64,000 bases of DNA. Origin: Labilibaculum sp. DW002. Lineage in GTDB: Bacteria; Bacteroidota; Bacteroidia; Bacteroidales; Marinifilaceae. The notes beneath the pieces were generated by a model. The model was given only the letters and a program-made list of their open reading frames with translations, did not search any database and was not told where the DNA came from. Shown here in pieces: positions 56,893 through 64,000 of the stretch. The stretch is from NCBI RefSeq assembly GCF_029029525.1, contig NZ_JAKJSC010000008.1, positions 1 to 64,000 on the forward strand, in the 5' to 3' direction. A program made the position numbers and the translations under genes. Each line of letters begins with the position of its first letter. Positions within the stretch are counted from its first letter, which is position 1.

Positions 56893-57296
56893 GATGTCTA
56901 CTTTTACATTTACACTACTTATCGTAACACAAGAACTATTCCTTTTTTTTCATTTTCTAAAACAAAAAAAGGTTTCAAAACAGATACGAAATCTTCAAAC
57001 CCACTCTAAATCAAGCCCTTCTCAGACCTCTAATTTGCGAGGTAAAAATACACAAAAATATTTAGCAACAAACACTATTTCCAAGCCAATATCAACTAAA
57101 TATTTTAGGATAAAAAAAACAGTTCACTTAATTCTAAAAGTACGAATTAATCCACTATTTATAATCATAAACATGGAAAGCAAAATTTATTTTTAAGGAT
57201 CTTTTTTTAAACTTTTCTAAATGATTCTCTTAGGCCTTGTCAATCAATTGAGATAATATAACTTTGCACGGAAATTTTAACTGGTGAAATACAACG
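56893..57296. other. 404-bp divergent spacer usp/miaB
   Basis: AT-rich. Apart from the miaB promoter at 57237-57266, I see no gene, repeat or hairpin that stands out. Confidence 0.5.
57237..57266 (+). promoter_or_regulatory. Promoter of miaB
   Basis: TTG (57237-57239) preceded by C, 19 nt, then TAACTTTG (57259-57266), an exact -7 element. The start codon follows 30 nt downstream. Confidence 0.7.
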
Positions 57297-58628
57297 ATGG
57301 AGCAAGACAAGAAAAAACTATTCATGGAAACCTATGGGTGTCAAATGAATGTTGCCGATAGTGAAGTCGTAGCTGCCATTATGGAGCACGACGGTTTTGA
57401 GAGAACTAAGGAAAGAGCTGCGGCTGATGTGATTTTGGTTAACACCTGCTCTGTGCGTGAGAATGCAGAACAAAGGGTTCGTGGTAGAGTTCAGGGATTT
57501 AGCGAGTTAAAAAAGAAGAATCCAAAACTCTTGGTTGGTGTTATTGGCTGTATGGCTGAGCGACTGGGGGAGAAACTTTTTGAGCAAGAGAAAAACGTAA
57601 ATATTGTCGTTGGGCCAGATGCTTATATGGATCTGCCATTGCTTGTTAAACAAGCAGAGAAAGGGGAAAAGGCCATCAATATTGACTTGTCGTTGACTGA
57701 AACTTATAAGGATATTTGCCCTTCTCGTATTGATGAAACTGCTATCTCGGGTTTTGTTTCTATTATGCGGGGTTGTAATAACTTTTGTACTTACTGTATT
57801 GTTCCTTACACAAGAGGTAGAGAACGTAGCCGTAACTTTGAGAGTATTCTTAAAGAAGTTAAGGATTTGGCGTCAAAAGGTTATAAAGAAGTAACTCTAC
57901 TAGGACAGAATGTTAATTCATATCATTTTAAGAATTCTGTTTCTGAAATTACATTCCCGGAATTATTAGAGATGGTAGCTCAGGCTGAGCCTAATATGCG
58001 TATTCGTTTTGCCACTTCGCATCCTAAGGATATGAGTGACGATACTTTGCATGTAATTGCGAAATATTCTAACATTTGCAATTTCATTCACTTACCAGTG
58101 CAATCGGGAAGTGACTCTGTATTGAAAGACATGCGTAGAAAATATACGCAAGAATGGTACAAAGATCGCATTACTGCAATTCGAAAAATCATCCCTGGAT
58201 GTGGCATTTCTTCGGACATTTTTGTCGGATTTCATAACGAAACAGAAGAGGAATTTCAAGAAACTTTAGATTTGATGAAGTGGGCAGGTTATGATTATTC
58301 TTATATGTTTAAATATTCTGAGCGTCCGGGAACTTTTGCTTATAAAAATTTAAAGGATAATATTCCTGAAGATGTAAAATCGAAACGTTTGGATGAAATG
58401 ATTGCTCTTCAAAGACAATTATCTCTTGAAAACAATCAAAATGATATCGGAGAAGTTTTTGAGGTCTTAATTGAAGGAATATCGAAAAGATCAGAACAAG
58501 ATGTTTACGGAAGAACGTCACAAAATAAAGTAATTGTATTTCCTAAAGGGAGCTTTGAGGTCGGCGATTTTGCTAATGTAATAGTTAATTCTTGCACCAA
58601 GGCGACGCTCGTAGGAGTATCTGTTTAG
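57297..58628 (+). CDS. miaB: tRNA-2-methylthio-N6-dimethylallyladenosine synthase
   Basis: Radical-SAM methylthiotransferase acting at A37 of tRNAs. 443 residues. The three N-terminal cluster cysteines are in ETYGCQMN (about 14), VNTCSVRENA (about 51) and IGCMAERL (about 87). The radical-SAM motif is RGCNNFCTYCIVPYTRG (about 160-176). A C-terminal TRAM domain starts near 378. All are intact. It is a monocistronic gene with its own promoter and terminator. Confidence 0.95.
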   Translation: MEQDKKKLFMETYGCQMNVADSEVVAAIMEHDGFERTKERAAADVILVNTCSVRENAEQRVRGRVQGFSELKKKNPKLLVGVIGCMAERLGEKLFEQEKNVNIVVGPDAYMDLPLLVKQAEKGEKAINIDLSLTETYKDICPSRIDETAISGFVSIMRGCNNFCTYCIVPYTRGRERSRNFESILKEVKDLASKGYKEVTLLGQNVNSYHFKNSVSEITFPELLEMVAQAEPNMRIRFATSHPKDMSDDTLHVIAKYSNICNFIHLPVQSGSDSVLKDMRRKYTQEWYKDRITAIRKIIPGCGISSDIFVGFHNETEEEFQETLDLMKWAGYDYSYMFKYSERPGTFAYKNLKDNIPEDVKSKRLDEMIALQRQLSLENNQNDIGEVFEVLIEGISKRSEQDVYGRTSQNKVIVFPKGSFEVGDFANVIVNSCTKATLVGVSV

Positions 58629-58647
58629 TTACGATACAACAACATAT

Positions 58648-58679
58648 AAATCCAACTAATCATCGTATTAGTTGGATTT
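58648..58679 (+). terminator. Terminator after miaB
   Basis: AAATCCAACTAAT and ATTAGTTGGATTT form a 13-bp stem around CATCGT, ending in TTTT. Confidence 0.88.
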
Positions 58680-58727
58680 TCTGTATCCTCAAAATTAACT
58701 ATCTTTCTATCTTAAAATTTACCTTTT

Positions 58728-59246
58728 ATGAAGATTCAAATTCGCCCAGAAAACAAAAACGATTATAAAATCATATCTATGGTTAATGATATGGCCTTTG
58801 GACAAGAAAACGAAGGTATTTTAATTGAGAAACTGCGAAAAAATCGAAAATTCATAAAAGAACTCTCCTTAGTAGCTTGTATGGGTAATGAGATCATTGG
58901 TCACATCTTGTTTTTCCCCATTAAAATTAATTCAGAAAAAGAAAGCTTTGAATCTTTAGTATTAGCGCCAATGTCCGTTATTCCAGAACTACAAGGTTTA
59001 GGTATTGGATCCCAATTGGTAGAAAAAGGCATTGCAAAAGCAAAAAAATTAGGACACCAATCAATCATTGTTTTAGGCCACGAAAAATATTATCCAAAAT
59101 TTGGATTCAAAGCAGCTTCTGAATTCAATATCAGTCCTCCTTTTGATGTTCCTGATCAAGTTTTCATGGCCAAAGAAATACTGCCAGATGCTTTAAAAGA
59201 CATAGCAGGATGCGTTGAATACCCTAAAGAGTTCAAGGATCTTTAA
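58728..59246 (+). CDS. GNAT family N-acetyltransferase
   Basis: 172 residues of the YhbS-like N-acetyltransferase group. Motif A is ELQGLGIGSQLVEKGIAKAKKLGHQSIIVLGHEKYYPKFGF, split as the acetyl-CoA loop Q-x2-G-x-G-S at about 88 and the HEKYYPKFGF end at about 125. The start of the fold, RPENKNDYKIISMVN, is normal. Substrate unknown. It overlaps the convergent STAS gene by 4 bp. Confidence 0.8.
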   Translation: MKIQIRPENKNDYKIISMVNDMAFGQENEGILIEKLRKNRKFIKELSLVACMGNEIIGHILFFPIKINSEKESFESLVLAPMSVIPELQGLGIGSQLVEKGIAKAKKLGHQSIIVLGHEKYYPKFGFKAASEFNISPPFDVPDQVFMAKEILPDALKDIAGCVEYPKEFKDL

Positions 59247-59554
59247 TTTTTGAAGATCACAAAAGATTCTTTCATTCCAACCAACTCAATCAATTCCATT
59301 ACATCCTCAGAAACATTCATGTAGGAAAAGATTTGATTGTTTACACGAGCGAATTCGGCAATTGCCTGTAAGGCGGAAAATCCCTCACTATCAATAAAAC
59401 TCACACCTCGTAAATCGAGCACTACTTGCTGCCCTGATTTTTCAATAAATTCATTTATCTCCTTTTTCACTAAGTCTGAAATTTTAGCGTTAATTCTCTT
59501 TACTCCTTCCAAAGATGCTATAACAGACTGCTCTTTCACTTGATAATTTAGCAT
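59243..59554 (-). CDS. STAS-domain protein (anti-sigma factor antagonist-like)
   Basis: I choose the ATG at 59554 (MLNYQVKEQ), giving 103 residues. A longer frame from 59704 adds a basic, unconserved 50 residues that look like untranslated leader. The protein has the STAS pattern QVVLDLRGVSFIDSEGFSAL (about 46-65), with the phosphorylatable Ser in IDSEG. No kinase or phosphatase partner is adjacent. Either partner switching or a simple binding role is possible. Confidence 0.75.
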   Translation of the reverse strand: MLNYQVKEQSVIASLEGVKRINAKISDLVKKEINEFIEKSGQQVVLDLRGVSFIDSEGFSALQAIAEFARVNNQIFSYMNVSEDVMELIELVGMKESFVIFKN

Positions 59555-59851
59555 ATCGAATTCAATTGATTTTAAGCAATATATTTTCGAAACAAAGAAA
59601 ATAATTTTTCTTAAAAACACAATTCGTAACAGCTTAATTCTAAAAGCTTTTACACGAACGAACAAAGTTCGATTCCGAACAGCTATTTGTCCACTTTCGA
59701 ACAATAAATATTACTGTTGAGCAGCCACTCTTTTACTAAAACGACACATTACCAGATGCTTATTTGCTTTGGTACAAATTATGATAGAAAAACTTGATTA
59801 TTACTAAATAGTAAACCTAAGACCTTAATTTTTAACACAAATTAATAAGAC

Positions 59852-62800
59852 ATGATTAAAAAGTTGTTTTTCATTACCACATTTCTAATTGCTCTTGCTA
59901 AAAGTCTTCTAGGTATGGATACTCCTCAGTGGCTTAGATATCCATCAATCTCTCCCAACGGACAAACTATTGTCTTTGAATACCATGGTGATTTATTCAC
60001 AATATCATCGGACGGAGGTGTGGCTACAGCACTTACAACAAATCAAGCTTACGATTATCAGCCAATTTGGTCACCAGATAGCAAAACAATTGCTTTTGCA
60101 TCGAATCGATATGGCAATTTTGATATTTTCACAATACCAGTTGAAGGAGGAACTCCTCTTCGACTCACCTATAACTCTAGTGGCGAAACACCATCTAGTT
60201 ATACACCTGATGGGCAAAACATTTTATTTTCATCATCGATAAGCGATGATTCTAAGAATGCAATGTTTCCTTCTGGAGTACTTCCTGAATTGTATAGCGT
60301 TCCTGTTGCTGGAGGTAAAACTACTCAAGTTTTAACGACACCAGCATTGGATGCTAAGTACAATAAAAACATGGATTTGCTTCTTTATAGAGACAGCAAA
60401 GGATATGAAGATCATTGGAGAAAACATCACACCTCGGCAGTTACACGAGACATTTGGTTATACGATGTCAAAAATAAAAAACACAGCATGTTTTCAACCT
60501 TTAAAGGTGAAGATCTTTACCCTGTTTTTAATGCTGCGAACGATGCGATTTTCTATTTATCGGAAAAGAGTGGAAGTTTTAATGTTTGGAAGGCTCCTGT
60601 AAACAACAAATCTCAGTTAAAACAAATAAGTAGTTTTGAAAAACATCCTGTTCGTTTCCTAAGCATTTCTGAAAACAACACACTGTGCTATTTTTGGAAT
60701 GGAGAAATCTACACGCAAAAAGAGGGTGGAGATCCAGTAAAATTAGCTGTTAGTGTTGCTACAGACAATAAAGAAAATGCAGTAAGCTTCGAAAAATTAA
60801 GAAGTGGTGCCAGCGAGATGACTGTCGCTCCTAATGGAAAAGAAATTGCTTTTATTGTTCGTGGTGAGGTGTTTGTCACTTCTGTAGATTATGGAACAAC
60901 CAAACGAATCACAAATACTCCTGAGCAAGAGCGTAGTGTTAGTTTTAGCCCTGACGGGAAAGCTTTATTATACGCTTCAGAAAGAAAAGGAAGTTGGAAT
61001 TTATATCAAACAAAAGTTGTTCGCGAGCTCGAAACAAATTTTGCCAATTCAACCTTATTAAAAGAAGAAGTTGTTTTAGAATCGACTCCTGAAACATTTC
61101 AACCAAAATTTTCTCCTGATGGAAAAGAAGTGGCTTTCTTAGAAGAACGTACAACTCTAAAAGTAATCAATCTTAAAAGTAAAAAAGTCCGTACTATTCT
61201 TGATGGAAAATGGAATTATTCATATACTGATGGTGACCAACATTACGACTGGTCTCCTGATAGTAAATGGTTCTTAGTAAATTTCTATCCTCACACAATT
61301 TTCATGGCCGATGTAGCATTAGTAGATGCTCAAGGCAATAAAAAAATGGTAAACCTTACCCAAAGTGGATACAGCGATTCAAATGCCAAATGGTCTCTCA
61401 AAGGAAATGCAATGATTTGGGATACTGACAAACGAGGCTACAGAAGTCATGGTAGCTGGGGATCTCAAAACGATGTTTATGCGCAATTCTTTACTCAAGA
61501 GGCTTTCGACAACTTCAAACTTTCAAAAGAAGAAAAAGAGCTGATTGAGGAAGAAGAAAAAGCGAAAAAGGAAAGTGAAAAAGAAGAGGAATCTTCTAAA
61601 AAAGATAAGAAAGGCAAAAAAGACAAGAAGGATAAAAAGGAAGATGAAGAAGAGAAAGATTTGAATATCGAATTTTCTGGTTTGGAAGATCGTCAAATCT
61701 GCTTAACGATTAATCCTTCAAAATTATCTGATGCAATTTTAACTCCTGATGGAAAGAAGCTTTTCTACCTAAGTAAATTTGATGGTGGATATGACTTATG
61801 GGTTAACGATTTAGTTGAAAATTCGACTAAAAAGGTATTAGACTTAAAAGGTGGTGGTGGTGCTATGCAATTCGACAAGGATGCTAAAAACCTATTCTTA
61901 ATGTCGGGTAACAGCATTATTAAAGTTGATGTTGCTAGTAATAAACGTAAGAATATCAGCTATAATGCTGAAATGTATTTGGATAAGGCCAAAGAAAGAG
62001 AATATTTATTTGAGCACGTTTGGCGTACCATGCTAAGAAAATTTTACGATCCTGAAATGCATCAATTGGATTGGGATTTTTACAAAGCTGAATACAAACG
62101 CTTCTTACCTTACATCAACAACAATCACGATTTCTCAGAAATGCTAAGTGAATTACTAGGTGAACTAAATGCCTCTCACACAGGTTCTGGCTATCGCTTC
62201 AGAGCAAGCAATGCTGACAATACTGCGAAACTAGGAGCATTTTTCGACTGGAATTACAAAGGTGATGGACTAAAGATTATTGAAGTTCTTGAAAAAGGTC
62301 CTCTTAACAAGGCTGATTCTAAGATTAAAGCTGGTGTTATTATCGAAAAAATTGATGGTGTTAGTTTAAGTAAAGATAAGAGCCATTATCCTCTACTGAA
62401 TCACAAATCTGGTAAGAAGGTATTATTGAGCCTTTATAATCCAGCAACTAAAAAACGTTGGGATGAAATTGTTAAGCCTATTTCATGGACAGGAAATTTA
62501 TTGTACGAACGTTGGGTTAAAAACTGCCAAAAAGAGTGTGATAGACTTTCAAACGGACGCATTGGATATGTCCACGTTAAAGGAATGAACTCTGCCAGTT
62601 TCCGTAAAGTTTACTCTGAAATGTTAGGTAAATATGGTACTCGTGAAGCCATTATTGTTGATACTAGATTTAACGGTGGAGGTTGGTTACATGATGATCT
62701 TGTAACACTATTGAGTGGTAAGGAGTATGCCAAATTTAGCCCTCGCGATCAATTATTTGGTTCAGATCCTATGTCAAAATGGAAAAAGCCTTCTGCTGTA

Positions 62801-63115
62801 TTAATCAATGAAGGAAACTACTCTGATGCTTGTGCTTTCCCTTACGCTTACCAATATCTTAAGATTGGTAAATTAGTAGGAATGCCTGTTCCCGGAACAA
62901 TGACTGCAGTTTGGTGGGAAACACTTCAAGACAAGAGCATTTACTTCGGCATACCTCAGGTTGGTATTAAAGACATGAAAGGTGATTACATCGAAAATCA
63001 GCAGATTGAGCCAGATATTCGAGTTGAGAATCAATTAGAAATGGTAACAAAAGGTAAAGATCAGCAACTACAAAAAGCGGTTGAACACCTACTAAACGAA
63101 ATTGATAAGAAATAG
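59852..63115 (+). CDS. Tricorn-like S41 peptidase with PD40 propeller
   Basis: 1087 residues, exported (signal peptide MIKKLFFITTFLIALAKSLLG). Residues about 25-550 form a PD40/WD40-like propeller with SPNGQTIVF, SPDSKTIAFASNR, SPDGKALLYASER and similar repeats. A charged linker of about 50 Lys/Glu/Asp residues follows (about 554-606), then a second propeller part (about 610-710). The PDZ and S41 protease domains (about 735-1087) carry DTRFNGGGWLHDD (about 935) and NEGNYSDACAFPY (about 987, catalytic Ser). This is the Bacteroidota tricorn-like peptidase architecture. An S9 peptidase starts 485 bp downstream. Confidence 0.88.
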   Translation: MIKKLFFITTFLIALAKSLLGMDTPQWLRYPSISPNGQTIVFEYHGDLFTISSDGGVATALTTNQAYDYQPIWSPDSKTIAFASNRYGNFDIFTIPVEGGTPLRLTYNSSGETPSSYTPDGQNILFSSSISDDSKNAMFPSGVLPELYSVPVAGGKTTQVLTTPALDAKYNKNMDLLLYRDSKGYEDHWRKHHTSAVTRDIWLYDVKNKKHSMFSTFKGEDLYPVFNAANDAIFYLSEKSGSFNVWKAPVNNKSQLKQISSFEKHPVRFLSISENNTLCYFWNGEIYTQKEGGDPVKLAVSVATDNKENAVSFEKLRSGASEMTVAPNGKEIAFIVRGEVFVTSVDYGTTKRITNTPEQERSVSFSPDGKALLYASERKGSWNLYQTKVVRELETNFANSTLLKEEVVLESTPETFQPKFSPDGKEVAFLEERTTLKVINLKSKKVRTILDGKWNYSYTDGDQHYDWSPDSKWFLVNFYPHTIFMADVALVDAQGNKKMVNLTQSGYSDSNAKWSLKGNAMIWDTDKRGYRSHGSWGSQNDVYAQFFTQEAFDNFKLSKEEKELIEEEEKAKKESEKEEESSKKDKKGKKDKKDKKEDEEEKDLNIEFSGLEDRQICLTINPSKLSDAILTPDGKKLFYLSKFDGGYDLWVNDLVENSTKKVLDLKGGGGAMQFDKDAKNLFLMSGNSIIKVDVASNKRKNISYNAEMYLDKAKEREYLFEHVWRTMLRKFYDPEMHQLDWDFYKAEYKRFLPYINNNHDFSEMLSELLGELNASHTGSGYRFRASNADNTAKLGAFFDWNYKGDGLKIIEVLEKGPLNKADSKIKAGVIIEKIDGVSLSKDKSHYPLLNHKSGKKVLLSLYNPATKKRWDEIVKPISWTGNLLYERWVKNCQKECDRLSNGRIGYVHVKGMNSASFRKVYSEMLGKYGTREAIIVDTRFNGGGWLHDDLVTLLSGKEYAKFSPRDQLFGSDPMSKWKKPSAVLINEGNYSDACAFPYAYQYLKIGKLVGMPVPGTMTAVWWETLQDKSIYFGIPQVGIKDMKGDYIENQQIEPDIRVENQLEMVTKGKDQQLQKAVEHLLNEIDKK

Positions 63116-63130
63116 TCTGTTTACAAAGAT

Positions 63131-63175
63131 CCTGCAATCAAACACTTCTTCTTTTATGGAGATGTGTTTGGCAGG
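63131..63175 (+). terminator. Hairpin after the tricorn-like gene
   Basis: CCTGC-ATC-AAACAC pairs with GTGTTT-G-GCAGG across a 20-nt loop. Its place, 16 bp after the stop codon, suggests a terminator, although no clear T-run follows. Confidence 0.45.
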
Positions 63176-63260
63176 TACACACACACATTGACTATTTTTT
63201 TTTAGATGACTACAACTAGAGCCAGATAACAACTACAACATTAACTGGACAATTAAGTGT

Positions 63261-63323
63261 AAATGAGACGGAGCTCAACCCTCCTTTGATCACCTCAATT
63301 GAATTGAGCTTTGTTCTCATTTT
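63261..63323. repeat. Long imperfect inverted repeat
   Basis: AAATGAGA (63261-63268) pairs with TCTCATTT (63315-63322), and inside it AGCTCAA (63272-63278) with TTGAGCT (63304-63310). The loop is about 25 nt. No T-run follows directly. Confidence 0.55.
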
Positions 63324-63496
63324 ATTGGTATGATATTTGCTATTAAACCACAACAAAAGAAACTATAAAAATATTCCATGCATGTTAAATTTACCTACTA
63401 GCCATCGGAATAATAGCTTGGCAACTTATTTTCTTACAAGTATGGTCAAGCAGCTGTTTATTATTCATATTTATGAAAATTGAGCAGATAATTTTT

Positions 63497-63546
63497 GCCG
63501 AAAATTACACGGAATAGGGGCCGATGTAGTTTTCGGCATTTTTTAT
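63497..63546 (+). terminator. Hairpin with T-run before the S9 peptidase gene
   Basis: GCCGAAAA (63497-63504) and TTTTCGGC (63530-63537) form an 8-bp stem with a 25-nt loop, followed by ATTTTTTAT. It is typical of an intrinsic terminator, although the preceding transcript is unclear. Confidence 0.55.
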
Positions 63547-63600
63547 AAAAAATTGACTTTAAATACAAACAGTGTTAAATTGGAACATAAAAATTAAATT

Positions 63601-64000
63601 ATGAAACGACTAATGTATTTGCTAATCCTCCTAGCTTTTTCAAGTGCCAATGCACAGGAAAATTTAGGTTATCAAAAACCATCAGCAGAAATACTTGACC
63701 TTGTAGATGTTCAGGTAGCACCTTCTGTATTAATTGATGAAAGTAAAGAATTTATGCTATTACGTTACCGTGATTCGTACAAGAGCATAGCTGAACTTTC
63801 GGAGGAAGAAATGCGCTTGGGAGGCTTACGAATTAATCCAAAAACGAATATTGGAAGTCGAACCAATTATTACAACAACTTAAAAATTATTAACCTTAAA
63901 AATAAAGACAAACAGCCTGTGGAGGTTAAAGGGCTTCCTGATAATCCACGTTTAGCCAACTTTTCTTGGTCACCAGATCAGAAGAAAATTGCCTTTACTC
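63601..64000 (+). CDS. S9-family (prolyl oligopeptidase-like) peptidase, partial
   Basis: The first 133 residues only; the gene runs off the window end. Signal peptide MKRLMYLLILLAFSSANAQ, then ENLGYQKPSAEILDLVD, RYRDSYKSIAELSEEEMRLGG and SWSPDQKKIAFT. This opening is what I know from secreted S9 peptidases of Bacteroidota, with a propeller before the alpha/beta-hydrolase domain. The catalytic domain is not visible, so the call rests on the N-terminal pattern. Confidence 0.65.
   Translation, partial: MKRLMYLLILLAFSSANAQENLGYQKPSAEILDLVDVQVAPSVLIDESKEFMLLRYRDSYKSIAELSEEEMRLGGLRINPKTNIGSRTNYYNNLKIINLKNKDKQPVEVKGLPDNPRLANFSWSPDQKKIAFT

Larger units (their letters stand above)
63116..63600. other. 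485-bp spacer with several hairpins
   Basis: Contains the terminator of the tricorn-like gene (63131-63175), a long imperfect inverted repeat (63261-63323), a GATATTTG element (63331-63338) that resembles a -7 box, and a hairpin plus T-run (63497-63546). No open frame is convincing. A small RNA ending at the last hairpin is possible. Confidence 0.45.

Noticed and set aside
56828-57196. Plus-strand ORF of 122 residues upstream of miaB
   Set aside because: It overlaps the universal stress gene on the other strand, has a composition typical of translated AT-rich spacer, and ends before the miaB promoter.
59555-59704. N-terminal 50-residue extension of the STAS protein
   Set aside because: The extension is basic and unlike STAS proteins, and an ATG at 59554 starts exactly at the domain.

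Overview
The window is AT-rich bacterial chromosome, almost certainly from a member of the Bacteroidota. Several things point there: promoters of the TTTG-N19-TAnnTTTG type, lipoproteins and secreted proteins of Bacteroidota style, a SPOR protein, LptC and tricorn-like peptidase set typical of the phylum, and a long form of PurF. From gene content I would guess the Marinilabiliales/Marinifilaceae area, but this is an inference without a search. I see no rRNA, tRNA, CRISPR array, prophage or insertion sequence. It is mostly core chromosome.

Layout. 1-7 kb: a short plus-strand run (GT2 mannosyltransferase, dihydroorotase, lipoprotein), a D-2-hydroxyacid dehydrogenase, two minus-strand hypotheticals, and intergenic spacers carrying a dispersed repeat (copies at 3112-3254 and 5892-6016). 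6.2-16.5 kb: a minus-strand methionine operon, metY-metX-hom-ask-metH-metF, taking aspartate to methionine and the folate methyl supply. It has a near-consensus promoter at 16442-16472, then a SAM-I riboswitch (16294-16402), then a 39-codon ORF whose last 11 residues hold six Met codons (16168-16287), and ends at a strong terminator at 6110-6136. A second aspartokinase (16515-17768) lies just upstream, outside this unit. 18-27 kb: fbp, a transglutaminase-like protein, a secreted repeat protein, YciI, mfd, and a REC-PAS-PAS regulator. 27-34 kb: coaX, a TPR protein, lptC, a small membrane protein, a CNNM/CorC protein and a PpiD-like foldase. 34-51.4 kb: the complete division and cell-wall (dcw) cluster on the minus strand, mraZ-rsmH-ftsL-pbp-murE-mraY-(four-helix-bundle gene)-murD-ftsW-murG-murC-ftsQ-ftsA-ftsZ(A)-ftsZ(B)-yqeY. 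Three 10-bp MraZ boxes sit at its promoter. 51.4-64 kb: glycine-lipid type acyltransferases, purF, a SPOR protein, a tandem universal stress protein, miaB, a GNAT enzyme, a STAS protein, a tricorn-like peptidase and the start of an S9-family peptidase.

Most interesting points. (1) The 3' arm of riboswitch helix P1 lies directly against the start codon of the Met-rich mini-ORF. The leader therefore looks like a two-input device, with SAM acting through the riboswitch and Met or Met-tRNA through translation of the Met run. (2) ftsZ is duplicated in tandem. The ftsA-proximal copy lacks the PAYKR C-terminal peptide, has a charged tail ending in an FtsA-like amphipathic segment, and carries an in-frame TAA at codon 35 in this sequence. 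(3) Four genes (mfd, the TPR gene, the four-helix-bundle gene and mraY) are each broken by one base, at or beside short A/T runs. Because mraY should be essential, these are most simply sequence errors, and the ftsZ stop codon should be judged with that in mind.
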